From NCBI GenBank assembly GCA_019510305.1, contig JAEKKN010000023.1, forward strand, positions 38,488 through 102,487: 64,000 nucleotides of DNA. Reading direction: 5' to 3'. Both the position numbers and the translations under genes were made by a program. The notes below the pieces were generated by a model that was not told the origin of the DNA, ran no database searches, and was given only the letters and a program-made list of their open reading frames with translations. Below are positions 8,712 through 16,084 of the stretch, piece by piece. Position 1 is the stretch's first letter. Every line of letters begins with the position of its first letter. The stretch comes from Microbacterium sp. GTDB lineage: Bacteria > Actinomycetota > Actinomycetes > Actinomycetales > Microbacteriaceae.

Positions 8712-9878
8712 CTATTCACCGATGCGCAGCCAGTCTTCGGAGACCTTCTCCCAAGCGTTCGTGCCGGATTTCAAGATGATCGGCCAGCCGGCGGTGTTCT
8801 GCGTGCCGAACGCGTAGGGCGTTCCCACCATCGGGTTGTCGATCGGGTCCATGCCCTGCAGCGCCTTCGTCACGCTCTCGCGGGTGATGTCGCCCTTGAT
8901 GGACTTCAGCACCTCGATGAAGTACGTCGCGGCGAGGTAGCCGCCCTGGCTGAACGACGTGAGCGGGATGTCGTTCTTCTCCATCAGCGCCCGCCAGTCC
9001 TTGTTGATGTCGTTGTCGTCGGTGAACGGATAGAACTCGGCAGGCACGTAGATGCCGGCGCCCGCGTTGTCGACCGCCTTCGCGAAGTTCTCGCTGTAGA
9101 CGCTGGTGAGGTAGAGCCAGGTCACGTCGTCCCAACCCTGTGCGTTGGCGGCCTTGACCTGACCGATCGCGTCGGGCTCGACGGGGTTGATCGCGAGAGC
9201 CTTGCAGCCCTGCTCACGCGCCTTCACGATGTACGGCGTGTAGTCGGATGCTCCGTAGGGCACGGTGTCGTCGACGTACTTCGGCTTCTTGCCGGTGATC
9301 TCGGTCCACTTGTCGATCGCGGCCTGGTAGGTCGGCCGGGTGGAGCCGGCGATCTCGAGAAGCACGCAGATGTCGTCGAGGCCGAGGACCTCAGATCCGT
9401 ACTGCAGCGTCAGGGTCATGTCGTTGAACGGTCCGACGTTCGCAGGCGAGATGTTCTCGCTGTCGAAGCATCCCGTGTCCACGCCGATGCCGGGAATGGA
9501 GAGGATGCTCTCCTGCTCGTAGTACTTGGCGTTGATCTCGCACTCGATGAGGCTGGCCGAGCCGACGAGCGCGACCGCTCCGTCGCTGCCGACCAGTTCT
9601 CGGGCCGACGCCGTCGCCGTGGCGGGATCGCCCTTGTCGTCGAGCGCCTTGTACTCGATCTTCTGGCCGTTCAGACCACCTTCTTCGTTGAAGGCGTCGA
9701 ACACGGCTGCCGCCGCCTGCGACGCCTCCGGGAATGTCGCCGGGCCGCTGATCGTGTTGACGGATCCGACGACGATCGAACCGCCCCCGCTGCCGGATCC
9801 ACCGTCATCGGCGCAGCCGGACAGGATGAGGGCTGCCACGGCGAAAAGGGCCGCGGTGCCTGCTACTCGCTTGTTCAT
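8712..9878 (-). CDS. HAAT ABC transporter substrate-binding lipoprotein
   Basis: A 388-residue extracytoplasmic binding protein of the type 1 (leucine/amide-binding) fold. It has a lipoprotein signal with lipobox LSGC (Cys22) followed by a Gly/Ser-rich linker, then IVVGSVNTISGPATFPEASQ and an ALVGSASLIE segment that usually contacts ligand carboxylates. It captures ligand outside the membrane and feeds LivH/LivM. It lacks any residue set that I could use to assign a specific ligand. It is 43 bp downstream of the SnoaL-like gene and upstream of the inverted repeat. Confidence 0.9.
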   Translation of the reverse strand: MNKRVAGTAALFAVAALILSGCADDGGSGSGGGSIVVGSVNTISGPATFPEASQAAAAVFDAFNEEGGLNGQKIEYKALDDKGDPATATASARELVGSDGAVALVGSASLIECEINAKYYEQESILSIPGIGVDTGCFDSENISPANVGPFNDMTLTLQYGSEVLGLDDICVLLEIAGSTRPTYQAAIDKWTEITGKKPKYVDDTVPYGASDYTPYIVKAREQGCKALAINPVEPDAIGQVKAANAQGWDDVTWLYLTSVYSENFAKAVDNAGAGIYVPAEFYPFTDDNDINKDWRALMEKNDIPLTSFSQGGYLAATYFIEVLKSIKGDITRESVTKALQGMDPIDNPMVGTPYAFGTQNTAGWPIILKSGTNAWEKVSEDWLRIGE

Positions 9879-9921
9879 GTGCGTTGTTGCCTCTCGGTTC
9901 TCGGGTGTTGCTGTGTGTCGT

Positions 9922-10311
9922 TCAGTCGCGCAGTGCGCGATTGACCAGCTCGGTGTCGGTGAACTGCTCGAACGCGGCGACCCGCCCGTCGGTCAGCCGC
10001 CAGACGTGCGCGACGCGCGCGGCGAAGAAGCGCCCCGTCCGGATGTAGGTGCCGGAGTACGTGCCGATGCCGACGACGACGTCTCCGCCGTCGATGACCT
10101 CGTCGATCGCGAGCGTGTAGTCGTCCCACTCCTCCTGGATGCGCTGGAACACGTTGGCGGCGACGGCATCCGGTCCGACGTAGGTGCCTGCGTACGGGAA
10201 TCCCGCAGCCTCCGTCCACTGCACATCGTCGGCCAGCGGCGCCAGCATCCCCTCGAGGTCTCCTCGGTCGCTGGCGGCGTAGTGGGCGAGGATGATGTCT
10301 GCGTTCCTCAT
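9922..10311 (-). CDS. SnoaL-like (NTF2 fold) protein
   Basis: A 129-residue cone-shaped alpha+beta protein of the SnoaL-like nuclear transport factor 2 family. It opens with MRNADIILAHYAASDRGD, has the typical GMLAPLADDVQWTEAAGFP segment, and ends with AHVWRLTDGRVAAFEQFTD. Family members are small isomerases, hydrolases or dehydratases with an internal pocket, or ligand-binding proteins. AAGGAGA six bases before the ATG at 10311 defines the start. It sits between the second MoaF-domain gene and the binding protein, so it is likely an enzyme of the same pathway. Confidence 0.8.
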   Translation of the reverse strand: MRNADIILAHYAASDRGDLEGMLAPLADDVQWTEAAGFPYAGTYVGPDAVAANVFQRIQEEWDDYTLAIDEVIDGGDVVVGIGTYSGTYIRTGRFFAARVAHVWRLTDGRVAAFEQFTDTELVNRALRD

Positions 10312-10333
10312 CTGATCTCCTTCTGTTCCTTCT

Positions 10334-10356
10334 GGGTCCCTGAGCCTGTGGAAGGG
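10334..10356. repeat. Short interspersed repeat (CAGGCTCAGGGACCC type)
   Basis: This 23-bp element reads, on the minus strand, CCCTTC-CA-CAGGCTCAGGGACCC. It fills most of the 46-bp gap between the second MoaF-domain gene and the SnoaL-like gene. An almost identical copy (21 of 23 bases) lies inside hisS at 60897-60919. It resembles the TTCGACAGGCTCAGGGA repeats that I recall as common in Microbacteriaceae genomes. Confidence 0.75.
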
Positions 10357-10357
10357 G

Positions 10358-11146
10358 TCACACCGGCTGGGCGTCGGGGTAGGAGACGGAGCCGAGCGGG
10401 TAGATGTGGCCTCCTGCACGGGAGTGCTCGGCGTCGCCGTCGCCGTTGAGGCCGAGGAAGATCCCCGTGGTCATGAGCTGATAGCCGAGGTCGTGCAGCC
10501 AGACGCTGGCGACAGCGATGCGGAACTCGCGGAAGCAGAAGAGGTACAGGCCGTCGGCGAACTTCCACACGGTCGACAGGTCCATGTCGCCGTGACCGCG
10601 CTGCACCCCCTCCAGGCACTGCCACGCGTAGCGAAGGCTGGAGACGTAGACGTGCTCGTAGAGATGGTGCGGGCTGTAGCGGTATACGTTGCGCTTGCCG
10701 ATGAGATCGCGGCTCGGCCCTGGAACCTCGCCCGTCGCCGGACCACGGTCGGTGGTCGCGGCCCAGAAGTCCTGACCGACCTGCGGAACGCCCTCCACCG
10801 CCTCGGCGGCGATACGGGAGCGGACCACGGTCGCGCGGTGGGTCGTGGTCGAGTAGACGACGGTGATCGCTTCGCGTTCACGGCTCTCGAGAGGGATGTT
10901 CACGAACACGACGTCATCTCGCACGGCGACCGCATCGTAGGGGTCGGTTCCGGCCGCCTCGAATCCGGTCCAGGTGACGGCCACGGAATCGAAGGAGAGC
11001 GCGAGGATCGAGCCGTCGTCGAGTGTCAGCGTGAGGGCCGTGCCGGCGAGGGTCGTGTTCGGCAGGCGGAACGCGTCGATTCCGGCGGCGAACTCGTCGT
11101 AGGTGCGCCACTCATCGAGCGCCGGGTCTGTGGAGATGTCGGCCAT
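10358..11146 (-). CDS. MoaF-domain protein (second paralogue)
   Basis: A 262-residue paralogue of the MoaF-domain protein at 78-917. It keeps the C-terminal motif YEHVYVSSLRYAWQCLEG, the DLIGKRNVYRYSPHH segment before it, and WKFADGLYLFCFREFRI after it. It is the first gene of the group that continues with the SnoaL-like protein, binding protein and LivH/LivMG/LivF. AGGAC lies four bases before the ATG. Two divergent MoaF copies at the two ends of one locus suggest different ligands or a heteromer; neither is proven. The AraC regulator encoded 274 bp upstream on the same strand is the most likely controller. Confidence 0.75.
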   Translation of the reverse strand: MADISTDPALDEWRTYDEFAAGIDAFRLPNTTLAGTALTLTLDDGSILALSFDSVAVTWTGFEAAGTDPYDAVAVRDDVVFVNIPLESREREAITVVYSTTTHRATVVRSRIAAEAVEGVPQVGQDFWAATTDRGPATGEVPGPSRDLIGKRNVYRYSPHHLYEHVYVSSLRYAWQCLEGVQRGHGDMDLSTVWKFADGLYLFCFREFRIAVASVWLHDLGYQLMTTGIFLGLNGDGDAEHSRAGGHIYPLGSVSYPDAQPV

Positions 11147-11324
11147 GGGTGTCCTGACGTCGCACGCGGCGGAGCGTCGTCGCTCCGGGCACCGCGGCTT
11201 CGCGATGCGCTTGCCTCATGCTCGATCCGAGAGGGGCATCCGCTCAAGGCGTGCGCGACCATCGCGCGCCGAGAGTCAAACGGCGTGCCCTCCGGGGCAA
11301 GTCGGCTGGAGAGCAAAGTCCCCG

Positions 11325-11360
11325 CGCGTGCCACCATCGACGCTGCGCGCCACCGTCGAG
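11325..11360. promoter_or_regulatory. Possible AraC-type direct-repeat operator
   Basis: The gap 11147-11420 holds no ORF I trust. Within it, CCACCATCGA (11331-11340) and CCACCGTCGA (11350-11359) form a direct repeat spaced 19 bp, each preceded by a GCGCG word. Tandem half-sites about two helical turns apart are typical of AraC-family binding, and the regulator is encoded next to this gap. The spacing is slightly short and the words are GC-rich, so chance similarity is possible. Confidence 0.25.
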
Positions 11361-11420
11361 TGGACGTCGGGATCGTGGTGGCGTGTCCGGATCCGGGTGG
11401 CGGAGCGGATGCCGGGGGCG

Positions 11421-12377
11421 TCAGTGCGCGGCGCGGTACTCGCTGGGGGATACGCCGAAGGTGGTCTTGAACGCGCGGCTGAAGTGCGCGGCATCCACGA
11501 AGCCCCACCGTGCGGCGATCGCGGCGACCGGGCGATCGGCCAGCATCGGGTCGAGCAGATCGCGGCGGCACTGCTCGAGGCGGCGTGTGCGGATCCACGT
11601 GGACACCGTGACGCCCTGCTCCTGGAACAGGCCGTGCAGATGGCGGGTCGAGATGTAGTGCGCAGACGCGATCGACGCGGGGCCGAGGTCGGTCGACGCG
11701 AGATTGCGCTCGATGTAGGAGCGGATGCGCTGCACCAGGGCGCGGTGCGGGTCGGCGGACACCTCATCGAGTCCGAGCTCGCGGGTGAAGACCGTCGAGA
11801 CCAGATCGAGGGCGCTGTGGGCGAGGCGCGCCCCGGTCGTGCCTGCGAGCTGATCGAGGTTGCCGGCCAGTTGCGTCAGGTAGGGAACCACCATGCTCCC
11901 CAGCCCCTCCTGCCCTGAGATCCGTACGGCGGTGAGCTGGCCGATCATCTCAGGAGGCAGGCTGATCAGGTGCTTCGGGAACATCACGACCATGGTGCGG
12001 AAGTCTTCGTCGAACACCAGGGAATACGGGCGATCGGTGTCGTACACCGCGAGATCGCCCGGGCGCAGCACCGCCTCGCGGTCGTCCTGGATGAGCATGC
12101 CGGTTCCGGCGAGCATCAGGCTCACCTTGAAGAACGAGCGGTCGCCTCGGGCGATGAGCTCGGGCGTGCGCTCGACGACGTGGGAGGTCGCGCGCAGGTC
12201 GGTGACGTGGACCTCGTCGACGGATGCTGCGCGGATCATGCCGCGGAAATGGTCGGGTCCGCTGCTGGACACCTGGAGGGGGACGAACGACTCCGACACC
12301 GCGGCGCGGAAATCGCTGATGTTGCGCGCGATGAGAGTCGACACCGATTCGGCGGAGGCCATGGGTGCACCGTTCAT
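11421..12377 (-). CDS. AraC-family transcriptional regulator
   Basis: A 318-residue regulator. Residues about 30-190 match the AraC-binding-like domain (AraC_binding_2 type, as in NahR-like/MoaR-like catabolic activators), including LAVYDTDRPYSLVFDEDFRTM. Residues about 215-318 form the double helix-turn-helix with RWGFVDAAHFSRAFKTTFG and the final GVSPSEYRAAH. GAGGTGATC precedes the ATG at 12377; a second ATG five codons in is possible. It lies upstream of, and in line with, the MoaF/SnoaL/ABC transporter group and probably activates it in response to the pathway substrate. Confidence 0.85.
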   Translation of the reverse strand: MNGAPMASAESVSTLIARNISDFRAAVSESFVPLQVSSSGPDHFRGMIRAASVDEVHVTDLRATSHVVERTPELIARGDRSFFKVSLMLAGTGMLIQDDREAVLRPGDLAVYDTDRPYSLVFDEDFRTMVVMFPKHLISLPPEMIGQLTAVRISGQEGLGSMVVPYLTQLAGNLDQLAGTTGARLAHSALDLVSTVFTRELGLDEVSADPHRALVQRIRSYIERNLASTDLGPASIASAHYISTRHLHGLFQEQGVTVSTWIRTRRLEQCRRDLLDPMLADRPVAAIAARWGFVDAAHFSRAFKTTFGVSPSEYRAAH

Positions 12378-12427
12378 GAAAGATCACCTCGGGTGGTGGA
12401 ACGACGACGTTGTATACGATCCGTTCC

Positions 12428-12440
12428 GTGATGTTATCAC
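12428..12440. promoter_or_regulatory. Palindrome in the divergent promoter gap
   Basis: GTGATGTTATCAC is an inverted repeat (GTGAT-N3-ATCAC) in the 112-bp gap between the AraC gene and the divergent DUF998 gene. GTATAC occurs 15 bp to its left. Its place near the AraC promoter suggests an operator, but no regulator can be assigned. Confidence 0.35.
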
Positions 12441-12489
12441 CGACCGTGCCACGCCGGCACGACTTCTAGGATGTGGAGCGGAGGTGCGC

Positions 12490-13641
12490 ATGAAGGCGGT
12501 CGGCGACAGGGTGATGCAGGTGCTGCGCCAGCTGCGCGGACCCGACACATCGGACTCGGTGTTCGAGGCGACGGCCTTGATCGTGGGGGCGGTGTTCCTC
12601 GTTCTCGGCTTCGCGATCGGCTTCCCTGTGTTCTTTGGGCACGAGCTCACGATCAGCGGCACGGGATCGATCGGCAGCTTCGCCTCCTACGGCGGTGCGA
12701 TCACGGCGGTGCTCGCGTTCGTCCTCGGGCGCCTCGCCGTGCGCCCGGAGGAGATCCGTGAGGACGCCGTGCGCGACGGGTTCAGCGTGCCGGGTGACCG
12801 GCTGCGCTGGTACGACCTCGCCGCGATCGCCTTCGCGCACGCGGCGATCGCCTATCTGGGCTGGCTCGGCATCGCTGAGCTTCTCGAGCGCAGCTTCATC
12901 GGGGCGCCGGTCTTCCCTTTTCCCGGGGCGATCCTCGTGAGCGTCGCTTTCGCGCTCACGGCGTACGTGGCCTTCCTCAGCGCGGTCGCTCTCACCCCGA
13001 TGGTGCTCTCCCTCGTGCTCGCGGTGTTCCTCGTGGTCGGCGCCTTCGCCGCGATGCTCGCCTCGAGCGATCCCGACTGGTGGCGCAACAACCTGTCCGC
13101 GCTCGGCATGAGCACGAACAGCGCGTCGATCGCCTTCAACGCCACGCTGGTCATCGCGGGAGTGATGATCACCACGATCTCCCGCTACGCCACGGCGGGG
13201 CTCCCCGTCGACGAAGACGGGGCCCGTCGCGGACGCTTCATCGTGCGCGGAGGCCTCATCCTGATGGGCGTCTTCCTGGCGTGCGTCGGAGTCTTCCCGG
13301 TCGACGAGTTCTTCCTGGTGCACAACACCGTGGCGACCGGGATGACCGTCGTGTTCGCCATCGTCGTGGTGGGGTTGCCGTGGTTCCTGAGGTCGATACC
13401 CCGCGTGTTCGTCCTGTTCGGCTGGGCGTACGTTCTCGTGATCGTCATGCTCGGCGTCTTCTTCGCCGTGGGGTACTACAACCTCACCGCGGTCGAGCTG
13501 ATCGCAGCAGTGCTGATCTTCAGCTGGATCATCGTGTTCCTCCGCACAGCGGGCTCGGTGACCGGGGGCTCCCGAGGCGACCCGGCCTCGGCCCGAACGG
13601 ATCGGGCGCGGGCCGGGTCGCCCGATCTGCTCGCAGGCTGA
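12490..13641 (+). CDS. DUF998-type integral membrane protein
   Basis: A 383-residue polytopic protein with about nine to ten hydrophobic segments. The second half matches DUF998-like proteins (WWRNNLSALGMST, then GVFPVDEFFLVHNTVATG, corresponding to the conserved FP-D and HN residues). Function is unknown; DUF998 members are bacterial multi-pass proteins of uncertain role. GGAGG lies five bases before the ATG at 12490, so the long in-frame extension back to 11893 is not used. The last 15-20 codons overlap a strong hairpin, and the stop is only two bases from the stop of the convergent exporter gene. Confidence 0.75.
   Translation: MKAVGDRVMQVLRQLRGPDTSDSVFEATALIVGAVFLVLGFAIGFPVFFGHELTISGTGSIGSFASYGGAITAVLAFVLGRLAVRPEEIREDAVRDGFSVPGDRLRWYDLAAIAFAHAAIAYLGWLGIAELLERSFIGAPVFPFPGAILVSVAFALTAYVAFLSAVALTPMVLSLVLAVFLVVGAFAAMLASSDPDWWRNNLSALGMSTNSASIAFNATLVIAGVMITTISRYATAGLPVDEDGARRGRFIVRGGLILMGVFLACVGVFPVDEFFLVHNTVATGMTVVFAIVVVGLPWFLRSIPRVFVLFGWAYVLVIVMLGVFFAVGYYNLTAVELIAAVLIFSWIIVFLRTAGSVTGGSRGDPASARTDRARAGSPDLLAG
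13578..13620. terminator. Nested hairpin inside the 3' end of a gene, bidirectional terminator
   Basis: CGACCCGGCC (13578-13587) pairs with GGCCGGGTCG (13611-13620), and inside it GCCCG (13591-13595) pairs with CGGGC (13603-13607). The structure lies within the last codons of the DUF998 gene and just past the stop of the convergent exporter gene, in place of an intergenic terminator. There is no U-tract, which is usual in actinobacteria. Confidence 0.55.
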
Positions 13642-13643
13642 AC

Positions 13644-15038
13644 TCAGCCCCGACGCGCTCTGAGCGTGAACAGGGCCGTCAGGAGTCCTGCCGCGGCGAT
13701 CGCGGCCGCGCCGAGGAAGGCCGCGCTGTAGCCATCTGCCGCGCTGGTGCTCGCACCTGCGCTCACCGCGGTGAGGACGGCCAGTCCGACGGCCGAGCCT
13801 ATCTGATAGCTCGTGTTCACCAGGCCCGATGCGACGCCGGCTTCGTCGGGCGGTGCGCTGGCGATCGCCGTGCTCAGAGACGGGACGAAGGCGAGTGCCA
13901 TGCCGGAAGCGGCGACCAGCGAGGCCGGCAGCACGTGCAGGACGTACACGCCGTCCTCCGGCGCGAAGGCCAACCACGCCACACCGGCGCCGAGCAGGGC
14001 GAATCCGGAGACGACCATGGTGCGCGTCGTCAGCGTCGATGCGAGACGCGGGGAGACGAGAGTCATCCCGATCACGATCAGAACGGTCATCGGCACCAGT
14101 GCGGCACCGGCGGCGAAGGCCGAGGCGCCCAGGGACTTCTGCAGATACAGATTCAGGAAGAACCACATCGGAATCCACGCGGCTCCCAGCAGCAGCTGGG
14201 CGATGTTGGCGCCGGCGAGGTTGGGCAGACGCAACATCCCCAGGCGAAGCAACGGCTGCGCCGCACGAGTCTGTCGCGCGACGAAGAGGCCGAGCAGCAG
14301 CAGTCCTGCTGCCAGTGCGCCGATCGCCTCGACGCTGAGCCAGCCGGCTTCGGGGGCGCGGACGATGCCGTACACCGTGAGTGCCAGACCCGCGGTGCCC
14401 GTGAACGCGCCGGTCAGGTCGACGCGTCCGGAGCTGCGGGCGCCGGCGGGGAACGCCATCGGCGTGAGAGCGAGGATCACGACCGCGATCGGCACAGTGA
14501 TGTAGAACACCCAGGGCCAGCCGATGTACTCGGTGAGGACACCGCCGAGGAAGACTCCCGCGGTTCCGCCGATCGGTGCGGCCGCGCCGTAGACGGCGAA
14601 GGCGCGGGGAAGCTGGGGCGTTCCACCGAACAGCGCCATCAGGAGGGACAGCGCGGCGGGAGCGATCAGCGCCGCGCCCGCTCCCTGTACAGCCCGGGCG
14701 GCGATCTCGACCCAGGCATCACCGGCGGCGCCGGCGGCCAGGGAGCCGAGGAGCAGAACGGCCCATCCGATCGTGAAGACGCCTCGTGCCCCGAGGAGAT
14801 CGGAGAGTCGGCCGCCGAGCAGCAGCAGGCCGCCGAACGCCACGACGTAGGCGTTGAACACCCACGACAGGCTCTCGGACGTGAAGCCGACATCTCGGGC
14901 GATGTCGCTCAGAGCGACGCCGATGATCGAGGTGTCCATGATGACGACGAACTGGGCGGCTGCGATGAGCACCAGCCCCAATCCGCGGTGTGGTGCGTGC
15001 CGGAGCGTGTCGGCTCCAGCGCTCTGAGTCGTTGACAC
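13644..15038 (-). CDS. MFS transporter, DHA2 family (drug/metabolite exporter)
   Basis: A 464-residue protein with about 14 hydrophobic segments, the number seen in the DHA2 drug:H+ antiporter family. It has family motif A between helices 2 and 3 (GGRLSDLLGARGVF) and motif D1-like sequence (FVVIMDTSIIGVALSDIARD) at the first helix. It probably exports drugs or toxic metabolites. The start is GTG with GAGAGG about eight bases upstream. A perfect TACCC-N5-GGGTA palindrome 60 bp upstream of the start suggests control by a CsoR/RicR-family sensor encoded elsewhere. Confidence 0.88.
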   Translation of the reverse strand: MSTTQSAGADTLRHAPHRGLGLVLIAAAQFVVIMDTSIIGVALSDIARDVGFTSESLSWVFNAYVVAFGGLLLLGGRLSDLLGARGVFTIGWAVLLLGSLAAGAAGDAWVEIAARAVQGAGAALIAPAALSLLMALFGGTPQLPRAFAVYGAAAPIGGTAGVFLGGVLTEYIGWPWVFYITVPIAVVILALTPMAFPAGARSSGRVDLTGAFTGTAGLALTVYGIVRAPEAGWLSVEAIGALAAGLLLLGLFVARQTRAAQPLLRLGMLRLPNLAGANIAQLLLGAAWIPMWFFLNLYLQKSLGASAFAAGAALVPMTVLIVIGMTLVSPRLASTLTTRTMVVSGFALLGAGVAWLAFAPEDGVYVLHVLPASLVAASGMALAFVPSLSTAIASAPPDEAGVASGLVNTSYQIGSAVGLAVLTAVSAGASTSAADGYSAAFLGAAAIAAAGLLTALFTLRARRG

Positions 15039-15097
15039 AGGAAATCCTCTCCATCGTGGACGCCGACGGCCGGCATCCCTCGAAGAGGTGAAGCTAA

Positions 15098-15112
15098 TAC
15101 CCCCAGGGGGTA
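15098..15112. promoter_or_regulatory. TACCC-N5-GGGTA palindrome (CsoR/RicR-type operator)
   Basis: TACCCCCAGGGGGTA is a perfect inverted repeat; with flanking AA/TT the symmetry extends over 15096-15114. The form TACCC-N5-GGGTA is that of the mycobacterial RicR box and of CsoR-family (DUF156) copper or persulfide/formaldehyde sensor sites. It lies 60 bp before the GTG of the DHA2 exporter and 38 bp beyond the stop of the RpiR gene, so the exporter is its only obvious target. Confidence 0.65.
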
Positions 15113-15152
15113 TTCCCGAATGCGAGAATGATCTCGATCGGCGACGTCGGAA

Positions 15153-16013
15153 TCACTCCACGCGCAGCGGCCGAGTGGCGTCGGCGGTGCGCTGCAGCGC
15201 ATGCACGGAGTGTGCGTGCCGACGCTGGGCGACTCCGATGAAGAGCGCGTCGACGAGGGCGAGCTGAGCGATCCGGCTGACCATGGCGCCGGCGCGGAAG
15301 CGTGACTCCCTGGCATGCGTGAGCAGGATGTGATCGGCTTCTCGGGCGATGGGGGAGTCGGCCGCTCCCGCGATGGCGATCGTCGCGGTGCCGGTGGCTC
15401 GAGCCGTCTGCAGGAAGCGCAGGGTCTCGAGCGTGGTGCCCGAGTGGGAGAAGCCGATCGCCACCGACCTCGTCGCCGTGAGGGCGGCGGCGGCGCTCGC
15501 CTCGTGAGCGTCCGAGAGCACGATCGCGGATCGTCCGATGCGCAGCAGCTTGTGGCCGAGATCGTCGGCGGCGAGACGGCTCGCGCCGATCCCGAACAGC
15601 AGCAGCCGTTCGGAGGCGTCGATCGCGTCGATCGCGGATTCGAGCACGTCGTAGTCGAGGTTGCCGATCGTCTCCTCGATCGCGAGCAGCTCGAGTGCGG
15701 CGATCTTCGATGTCGCCTCGCGCAGGGAGTCGCCCGCGGAGATCTCGGAGCCGAATCCGCGCGGCTCCTTGAACTGCACGGACTCGCGCCCGAGCTCGGT
15801 GGCGAGCGAGACGCGCAGCGCCGCGTATCCGCCGGCCCCGATCGCCCGGCAGAACCGCACGACGGAAGCCACGGACGTGTCGCACGCCGCTGCCAGTTCG
15901 TTGATCGTGCAGTCGACGACGATCGAAGGGTTGTCCCTCACGGTTCGGGCGATGCGCGCCAGAGACGGCGGCAGGGTCTCGACGGCTGTCGCGATGGTGG
16001 TCTGGATGCTCAT
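15153..16013 (-). CDS. RpiR/MurR-family transcriptional regulator
   Basis: A 286-residue regulator with an N-terminal RpiR-type helix-turn-helix (residues about 1-75, including NELAAACDTSVASVVRFCRA) and a C-terminal SIS sugar-phosphate-binding domain (about 120-250, with GIGASRLAADDLGHKLLRIG and GFSHSGTT). It is divergently arranged with the MurNAc kinase and murQ. That is the classical MurR arrangement, so the likely ligand is MurNAc-6-phosphate or a related amino-sugar phosphate. GGAAG lies seven bases before the ATG at 16013; an upstream ATG at 16064 would run through the promoter region and is unlikely. Confidence 0.85.
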   Translation of the reverse strand: MSIQTTIATAVETLPPSLARIARTVRDNPSIVVDCTINELAAACDTSVASVVRFCRAIGAGGYAALRVSLATELGRESVQFKEPRGFGSEISAGDSLREATSKIAALELLAIEETIGNLDYDVLESAIDAIDASERLLLFGIGASRLAADDLGHKLLRIGRSAIVLSDAHEASAAAALTATRSVAIGFSHSGTTLETLRFLQTARATGTATIAIAGAADSPIAREADHILLTHARESRFRAGAMVSRIAQLALVDALFIGVAQRRHAHSVHALQRTADATRPLRVE

Positions 16014-16039
16014 GCCCGTCTTCCGTCTTGATTCGTGTC

Positions 16040-16084
16040 TGAACAATTGTTTCATGCAATACACGATTCACGTAGAGTATTTTC
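16040..16084 (+). promoter_or_regulatory. Divergent RpiR-kinase promoter with AACAATTGTT operator
   Basis: AACAATTGTT (16042-16051) is a perfect palindrome and nearly extends to a TGAA...TTCA repeat with one base missing on the left. It sits between the RpiR gene and the kinase gene. TAGAGT (16073-16078) ends six bases before the kinase ATG, which has no Shine-Dalgarno, so transcription probably starts at or next to the start codon. The palindrome lies about 35-45 bp upstream of that point, which is suitable for control by the RpiR protein. Confidence 0.5.

Noticed and set aside
78-11146. Assigning the MoaF genes to molybdenum cofactor biosynthesis
   Set aside because: No other cofactor genes are near, and the original genetic link of moaF is to the monoamine regulon; the name alone is not evidence.
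11893-12489. N-terminal extension of the DUF998 protein
   Set aside because: It lies opposite the AraC gene and its promoter. GGAGG before the ATG at 12490 sets the start.
12466-14178. A 570-codon minus-strand frame across the DUF998 and DHA2 exporter genes
   Set aside because: It runs opposite DUF998, and out of frame with the exporter on the same strand. Composition is Arg/Gly/His-rich and not protein-like.
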